A stretch of 64,000 nucleotides of DNA, taken from NCBI RefSeq assembly GCF_001610895.1, contig NZ_CP011273.1:3720001-3784000 (forward strand), given 5' to 3'. The translations under genes and the position numbers were made by a program. The notes beneath the pieces were generated by a model, which made no database searches, was not told the origin of the DNA, and saw nothing but the letters and a program-made list of their open reading frames with translations. Of this stretch, positions 59,086 through 64,000 are shown in pieces. Origin of the DNA: Planctomyces sp. SH-PL62. GTDB lineage: Bacteria > Planctomycetota > Planctomycetia > Isosphaerales > Isosphaeraceae. Numbering within the stretch: the first letter of the stretch is position 1; every line of letters starts with the position of its first letter.

Positions 59086-60828
59086 ATGGCAAATCTCGGA
59101 TTTTCAAGGGGACGCGCGGCGGGCTGGCTGCTGCTGGCGGTGGTCCCCGTCGCGGCTTTCGGGCAAGGCGGGACGTTCACCAAGTACGCGGTCTCCGCGC
59201 AGGAGTCGCACGCGGCCGACGTCGGCCGGGACGCGCTTCGCGCGGGGGGCAACGCCATCGATGCGGCGGTGGCCACGGCGTTCGCCATGGCCGTGACGCT
59301 CCCCGAGGCCGGCAACCTCGGCGGCGGCGGGTTCATCGTCGCCTACCTCCCCGCCTCGAAGCGGGTCGTCGACCTCGATTTCCGCGAGACCGCGCCGGGG
59401 TCTTCCACCCCCCGGATGTACCTCGACGCCGAGGGGAACCTCCTCCCACGCCACCGCGCCGGCGCCTGGGCGGCCGGCGTCCCGGGGACCGTCCGGGGCC
59501 TGGGGACGGCCCATGCGAAATGGGGCAAGCTCCCCTGGCGCGACCTCGTGGCCCCCGCCGTGAAGCTGGCTCGCGAGGGCTTCCCGATCTCCGACGAGCT
59601 GGCCGTCGCGCTCAACGTGCAACTGCGGCCCCGGGGGGGCGACGAGGGCCGGGGACGGGTCGGCGACCGGATGGCCGATTTCCCCGAGTCGGTCGCCGCC
59701 TTCGGCAAGCCGGACGGCCAGCCGTGGAAGGGGGGCGACCTTCTCGTCCAGGGCGACCTCGCCTCCACTCTGGAACGGATCGCCGCGGAAGGCCCCGACG
59801 AGTTCTACACCGGCCGCACCGCCGATCTCATCGCCGCCTACATGACCGAGAACGACGGCCGGATCAGCCGCAAGGACCTGGCGGACTATCGCGCCAAGGA
59901 ACGCCCCCCGGTGAGGACGACTTATCGCGGCCATGACGTCTACAGCGTCGGCCCGGCGTCGTCCGGCGGCGTCGTCCTCTGTCAGATGCTCAACATCCTG
60001 GAGCGCTACGACCTCATGGCCGACGGCCCCCAGTCGCCTCGGACCCTCCATCGCGTGACCGAGGCCATGCGCCGGGCGTATTACACCCGCGCCACCAGGC
60101 TCGGCGACCCCGACTTCGTCGACGTGCCGTTCGCGGACCTGGCCTCCAAGGCCGCCGCCGACGAGCTGGCGCGGTCGATCGACGACTCCCGCGCCACCCC
60201 CAGCGCCGAACTCGCCCCGTTCCCGATCGTCTCGACCGAGCCGGACCACACCACCCACTTCTCGGTGATCGACGGCGAGGGGGGGGCGGTCGCGATGACC
60301 TACACCCTTGAGGACAGCTACGGCGCCAAGGCCGTGGTCAAGGGCGCCGGGTTCCTGCTCAACAATGAGATGGGCGACTTCAATCTGAGGCCGGGCCGGA
60401 CCGACGACGCCGGGGCGATCGGGACCTATCCCAACCAGATCGCCCCCGGCAAGCGGATGCTCAGCTCGCAGTGCCCGACGCTCGTCCTGAAAGACGGCAA
60501 GGTCCGCATGGTGACGGGGTCGCCGGGCGGGCGGACGATCCCCAACACCACGCTCTGGGTCGTCCTCAACGTGCTGGAATTCGGGCTCGAACCCCAGGCC
60601 GCGGTCGACGCCCCCCGCACCCACCACTCCTGGTTCCCGGACGTCGTCGCCCTGGAAGGGCGGGAGTGGCCGCAGGAAACCCTGAAGGCGCTGACCGACA
60701 TGGGGCACAAGCTGCGGACCGGCGGCCGACAGGGGAACGCCAACTCGATCGTCGTCGATCCGGCCGACGGCCGAATCTTCGGCGCGCCCGACCGGCGTCG
60801 CACCACCACCAAGGCCTCGGGGGATTGA
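59086..60828 (+). CDS. ggt: Gamma-glutamyltransferase
   Basis: A 580-residue periplasmic Ntn hydrolase precursor. Signal peptide MANLGFSRGRAAGWLLLAVV...FG. The large-subunit part has AGGNAIDAAVATAFAMAVTLPEAGNLGGGGF and RETAPG (substrate Arg). The autocleavage/nucleophile Thr lies in DHTTHFSVIDGEGGAVAMTYTLE (about residue 386-390), followed by LNNEMGDF, SSQCPTLV and the GSPGGRTIP loop. It splits glutathione and other gamma-glutamyl compounds, a possible nitrogen and cysteine source. Confidence 0.95.
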   Translation: MANLGFSRGRAAGWLLLAVVPVAAFGQGGTFTKYAVSAQESHAADVGRDALRAGGNAIDAAVATAFAMAVTLPEAGNLGGGGFIVAYLPASKRVVDLDFRETAPGSSTPRMYLDAEGNLLPRHRAGAWAAGVPGTVRGLGTAHAKWGKLPWRDLVAPAVKLAREGFPISDELAVALNVQLRPRGGDEGRGRVGDRMADFPESVAAFGKPDGQPWKGGDLLVQGDLASTLERIAAEGPDEFYTGRTADLIAAYMTENDGRISRKDLADYRAKERPPVRTTYRGHDVYSVGPASSGGVVLCQMLNILERYDLMADGPQSPRTLHRVTEAMRRAYYTRATRLGDPDFVDVPFADLASKAAADELARSIDDSRATPSAELAPFPIVSTEPDHTTHFSVIDGEGGAVAMTYTLEDSYGAKAVVKGAGFLLNNEMGDFNLRPGRTDDAGAIGTYPNQIAPGKRMLSSQCPTLVLKDGKVRMVTGSPGGRTIPNTTLWVVLNVLEFGLEPQAAVDAPRTHHSWFPDVVALEGREWPQETLKALTDMGHKLRTGGRQGNANSIVVDPADGRIFGAPDRRRTTTKASGD

Positions 60829-60895
60829 ACCGCCGCCTCGACCACGGCGGTCGTCGCCCCCTCGTCCGACGGGGGGCGACCGAACTCGCCCGGGC

Positions 60896-61150
60896 TCAGG
60901 ACGACTGGATGTCGCTCTCCACCTCGATCGGCTGATAGCCCACGATCCGGATCAGGAGCCGGACCACGACGAGGATCGCCAGCGTGGCGCCGATGATCGG
61001 GGCCGTATAACCGTAGAATCCCAGGATCAGGAAATCGGCCACGCCGCCGATCGCCGCCGCGATCACGATCAGGGCGATCGAGAAGACGAGGAATTTCAAC
61101 CAGTGGACGTCCTTCTCACCGTGGCGGACGTCGACGAACATCGGTTTCAT
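60896..61150 (-). CDS. Small two-helix membrane protein
   Basis: 84 residues from ATG 61150, chosen because GAGGGAG lies six bases before it. Two transmembrane helices: LKFLVFSIALIVIAAAIGGV and YTAPIIGATLAILVVVRLLI; the tail is acidic. No family recognised; possibly a stress or envelope protein. Confidence 0.65.
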   Translation of the reverse strand: MKPMFVDVRHGEKDVHWLKFLVFSIALIVIAAAIGGVADFLILGFYGYTAPIIGATLAILVVVRLLIRIVGYQPIEVESDIQSS

Positions 61151-61681
61151 CAGAGACTCCCTCATACTTCGCGAGCGGCCGTCGAGCCGGCGCGCCGTTC
61201 AACGTTCCCGTCCGTGGGGGGATTCGCCCCGGGCGTCCCGGCATTCCGAATCACCGACGGCCCACGGATCATTTACGCGGACGCCGTGGCCATCCGAGGA
61301 CGTGTCGCGTCGGACCTTCGCTGCCGAGAGATCGTCGCGCCTGAACGCATCGACAGGACGTTTCTTGGCGAATTGCTTGGTCTTTCACGACGACCCAATG
61401 ATACCATTAGCGAAAGGGTGACGTGACGGGAATGCTCGAAATCACCAGGTCGAGTTCCCAGGGAACCAGGTCCGTGGATGTTGCCGCGAACGCGAGGCGC
61501 CCGGAACGGTCGACCGCTCGGCGGGACATCCCGCAGCCTAATTGTAAGGCCCGGGAATTCGGGAGGGAATCCCCCATTCGTGCAGGAGACGATGTCGACG
61601 GCTTGATATTTGCATCGCCAGTTCAAGCATGATCAAGGGATGGCGTTGGGCTTGCGTTCGCAGAAGGCAGGAGTTCCGATC
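61151..61681. other. Intergenic region between the membrane protein and receiver genes
   Basis: About 530 bases with no convincing gene on either strand. A/T content rises at 61370-61420, where TTGGTC and GATACC 17 bases apart may be a weak rightward promoter for the receiver gene. Confidence 0.4.
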
Positions 61682-62068
61682 ATGAAAAAACTCGCTCCCG
61701 CTCAAGGTTCGCGCGTCCTGATCGTCGACGACAACCGAGACACCGCCGACACCACGGCCATGATACTGCGAATGTACGGCTTCGACGTGGCGGTCGCCTA
61801 TGATGGGCGCTCGGCCCTGCAGAAGGCCAAGGGGTATGACCCCGACGTCGTGCTGCTCGACCTCTCGCTCCCCGACATCGACGGCTGCGCCGTGGCCGAA
61901 TCGCTGCGGAACGACGGCCTCGATCGGGCCTTGCTGATCGCGGTCTCCGGACACGGCCCGGACGACGCGGCCTGGGCCCATCCCTACTTCTCGGATCGGC
62001 TGGTCAAGCCCGTGGCCAAGGACGCCCTGGTCTCGCTCCTGAAGCGACTGCAGCCCGCCAACTCCTAG
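61682..62068 (+). CDS. Stand-alone receiver-domain protein
   Basis: 128 residues from ATG 61682 (AGGAG upstream), consisting of one receiver domain: RVLIVDDNRDTADTTAMIL, acceptor Asp in VVLLDLSLPDIDG, SGHG in place of the usual Thr/Ser-Ala, and the Lys of RLVKPVAKD. There is no output domain, so it likely acts by phosphotransfer or protein binding. Receiver domains of this DDNRDTADT type pair with hybrid kinases; the hybrid kinase at 39.6-42.4 kb is one possible partner. Confidence 0.9.
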   Translation: MKKLAPAQGSRVLIVDDNRDTADTTAMILRMYGFDVAVAYDGRSALQKAKGYDPDVVLLDLSLPDIDGCAVAESLRNDGLDRALLIAVSGHGPDDAAWAHPYFSDRLVKPVAKDALVSLLKRLQPANS

Positions 62069-62138
62069 AACCGCCGACGGTGGCGCGAGGGAAGAAGACG
62101 CAAGGTCTTCTCCTCCCGCCGCGGGCCGTCGGCCGCCC

Positions 62139-64000
62139 TCACCAAACGATGTGGACGGCGTCGACCTCCAACTCCAACTCGTTCGCGTCGACGTCGCCGT
62201 TCAGACCGAGACTGATCTTGCGCACCGCCTTGCGGTCCAGCTTCCCATCCGGGTCGGGGGCGTTGGCGTTGCTGCGCTCCATCGCGTCGAAATCGAGCCG
62301 GACGACATGCCAGTCGCCGTCGGCCGGGAACAGGCTGGCGACGTTGATATAGCCGACCCCGGTCTCTCCCTCCCAGAGGAAGGCCCGGACGTCCCCCGCG
62401 CCCCGACGTCGGGCCCGGAGGATCAGTCCCTTCGCCTCGGCGAGATCGACCGAATCCGGGAGCCGGAAGTACGGATAGGCCCAGCGATCGGTCCCGGGCT
62501 CATGAGCGACGTCCAGCCGCCAGCCGTCGGTCTCGACGGCCCGCATCGTCATCCGTCCCCCGGCGGCGATGTTCGGAGACCATCGCGAGAGATCCTCGAT
62601 CGGCAGCCGGACCGAACGCGAGACCCTGGCGAGGGCCACTTCGAGCTTGGCCTCCCCGAAGACCGCCAAAGACAGTCGATCGCGGATCCCGCGCTCATTG
62701 CGGGCGGTGACGAGGACTCTCGCCGGGGCGAAGTCGGCGAAGGCGTCCGAGAGGTCGACCGTCCATTCCACCTCCGCCTGCGATCGCGGGCCGACCTCGA
62801 CGCGGCGGGGTTCGGCGACCGTCCCCACGTCCGGCCGCTCCACCCCGAGCGTCAGGTCGAGCGATTCGGCCGTCTCGCCGAGGTTGACCACCTCGACGCG
62901 CACCGGCAGGGACGTGACGCCGGCCTTGAGTCGATAGCCCGTCGAACTCGGCGTCGCGACCATCGGGTCGAACCGATGGCGGAGCACGATCGGCGAGGGC
63001 TCGCCCCGTACGGGCTCGGCGTCGCGGGCCGGGTGCAGGCTCATCGCGCGGGTCTCTGCGTCGATCATCGGGGCGAGAGCCGCTCGCTCGAACCAGGCGT
63101 AGGCCAGGCCGTCGGTGAGCGGGAAGCCGCCGTCGCGGACGGGAACCGCCCGGCCGTCGGCCGCCTCGACGTGATCGGGCGTCACGGCAAGCCGGATCGG
63201 CTCGCCCAGGTCGGTTTCGGACAGCGTGGAGGCGATCACGACGACGGCGCGCCTGGCGTCGCCGAAAACCCGGGAGCGGAGGATTCGAGGGGCGTCGCAC
63301 TTCAGGTCGCCGAGATAGGAGAGGCCGCCCAGTGCGTGGATCGCCTGCGCGTACGCGGCCATGCTCCGCAGCGGGGTCGCGCTACGGTCCATGACGCTGA
63401 AGTTGTTCGCGTTCTCCTCGTAGAACGGGTAGACGAACGTGAAGAACCGCTCGACGCCGCACGCCCGCGCCTCGACCGCCTTCATCACGATCTGCGCCGC
63501 GCTGGCGCGGTCCTGATCGATGGGAGGCCGTTCGGGACCGCGCTTCCAGGGCCAGCCACATTCGGTGATCCAGAGCGGCATGTCGCCGTGGCCCGAAGCC
63601 CGCAGCCATTCGCGAAACCGGACGTTGACGTCTTCGAAGCTCTCGGCGGGGCCGTAGTCGTGGAAGCTGAAGGCGTCGACCCGTTCGAGCAGCCCCCCCT
63701 GGGCGCAGGCCCTGAGGAACTCGGGCGCGTGATGGGCCATCACGCCGCCGACGATCGGCACCCGGACGGGGGCCTGGCGGAGCCCGAACGACACGGCCTT
63801 GGCGTAGGCCGAATACTGGTCGCCGGGCATGTCGCCGCCGAAGCTGATCTCAGGCTCGTTCCAAATCTCGATCCCGCCCCAGGTCCGATCCCAGCGGCGG
63901 GCGATGGTCTTCCAGGCGTCGGCCGTCGCGACCAGGTCTCTTGAATACTTGCCGACCCGACCGGCCCATTCGGGCGCATCGTGGCCCATCTCCAGGACGG
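62139..64000 (-). CDS. Glycoside hydrolase-like (clan A TIM barrel) protein, 5' partial
   Basis: The frame is open to the right window edge (VLEMGHDAPEW), so the N-terminus is missing; about 620 residues are visible. The TIM-barrel part has IEIWNEPEISFGGDMPG (acid/base Glu of the NEP motif), DAFSFHDYGP and LWITECGWPW (nucleophile Glu), typical of GH5/GH39-type enzymes. From about window residue 270 beta-sandwich regions follow (VVNLGETAESLDLTLG; PYFRLPDSVDLAEAKGLILRARRRG), the last resembling a carbohydrate-binding module. Likely secreted polysaccharide breakdown. Family and substrate not settled. Confidence 0.8.
   Translation of the reverse strand, partial: VLEMGHDAPEWAGRVGKYSRDLVATADAWKTIARRWDRTWGGIEIWNEPEISFGGDMPGDQYSAYAKAVSFGLRQAPVRVPIVGGVMAHHAPEFLRACAQGGLLERVDAFSFHDYGPAESFEDVNVRFREWLRASGHGDMPLWITECGWPWKRGPERPPIDQDRASAAQIVMKAVEARACGVERFFTFVYPFYEENANNFSVMDRSATPLRSMAAYAQAIHALGGLSYLGDLKCDAPRILRSRVFGDARRAVVVIASTLSETDLGEPIRLAVTPDHVEAADGRAVPVRDGGFPLTDGLAYAWFERAALAPMIDAETRAMSLHPARDAEPVRGEPSPIVLRHRFDPMVATPSSTGYRLKAGVTSLPVRVEVVNLGETAESLDLTLGVERPDVGTVAEPRRVEVGPRSQAEVEWTVDLSDAFADFAPARVLVTARNERGIRDRLSLAVFGEAKLEVALARVSRSVRLPIEDLSRWSPNIAAGGRMTMRAVETDGWRLDVAHEPGTDRWAYPYFRLPDSVDLAEAKGLILRARRRGAGDVRAFLWEGETGVGYINVASLFPADGDWHVVRLDFDAMERSNANAPDPDGKLDRKAVRKISLGLNGDVDANELELEVDAVHIVW

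Overview
The window is high-GC chromosomal DNA from a member of the Planctomycetota, most likely the Isosphaeraceae or a close relative. The evidence is gene content: a DUF1559 pseudopilin-like protein ending in an H-x9-DG motif, DUF1080/LamG-type secreted proteins, a serine/threonine kinase fused to WD40 repeats, a type III glutamine synthetase, a BBP2-type porin and several small planctomycete lipoproteins. No rRNA, tRNA or CRISPR array was recognised. The first gene (gltB) and the last (a glycoside hydrolase-like gene) are cut by the window edges.

Region 1 (1-15 kb) is a nitrogen-assimilation block: gltB-gltD (glutamate synthase), an outer-membrane porin, the ammonium transporter amt behind a well-formed sigma-54 type -24/-12 promoter, and, convergent with amt, type III glutamine synthetase glnA. 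A compact element of about 3.2 kb (9259-12469) sits exactly in the 3' end of glnA. It is bounded by a perfect 19-bp direct repeat that duplicates the last codons of glnA. It encodes a tyrosine recombinase, a Rep-like protein with a cysteine cluster, and a small translationally coupled protein, and it carries an iteron-like array. The original glnA terminator now lies on the far side of the insert. This is the most interesting structure in the window.

Region 2 (15-24 kb) holds a metal-binding-type lipoprotein, a YhaM-like OB/HD nuclease, a CrtI-type oxidoreductase, and a leftward cluster thrC-dapB-zinc-ribbon protein-cREC protein-UDP-sugar decarboxylase/epimerase. The start of thrC appears displaced by a one-base homopolymer change. 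An ArsR-type regulator follows, with a palindrome inside its promoter.

Region 3 (24-39 kb) holds a sugar isomerase/epimerase, an FHA-GGDEF diguanylate cyclase, an M50 site-2 protease with CBS domains and a following HNH gene, an S46 dipeptidyl-peptidase, two DUF1080-like secreted proteins flanking a kinase-WD40 protein, a dihydrodipicolinate synthase/N-acetylneuraminate lyase family protein, an RluA pseudouridine synthase and a membrane protein with a (EAPKxExxPA)n tail.

Region 4 (39-64 kb) holds a multi-PAS hybrid histidine kinase, an alpha/beta hydrolase lipoprotein, a CbiX-like chelatase, a DegT-family aminotransferase, a FliA-like sigma factor with an upstream small protein, mutY, clpX, a class I aminotransferase, apt, an OmpR-type two-component system next to a DUF1559 protein, small lipoproteins, a SurA/PrsA-like foldase (second homopolymer frameshift), gamma-glutamyltransferase, a small membrane protein, a stand-alone receiver protein and the partial glycoside hydrolase. 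Most of the window is ordinary core genome; the accessory signal is concentrated at 9.2-12.5 kb.
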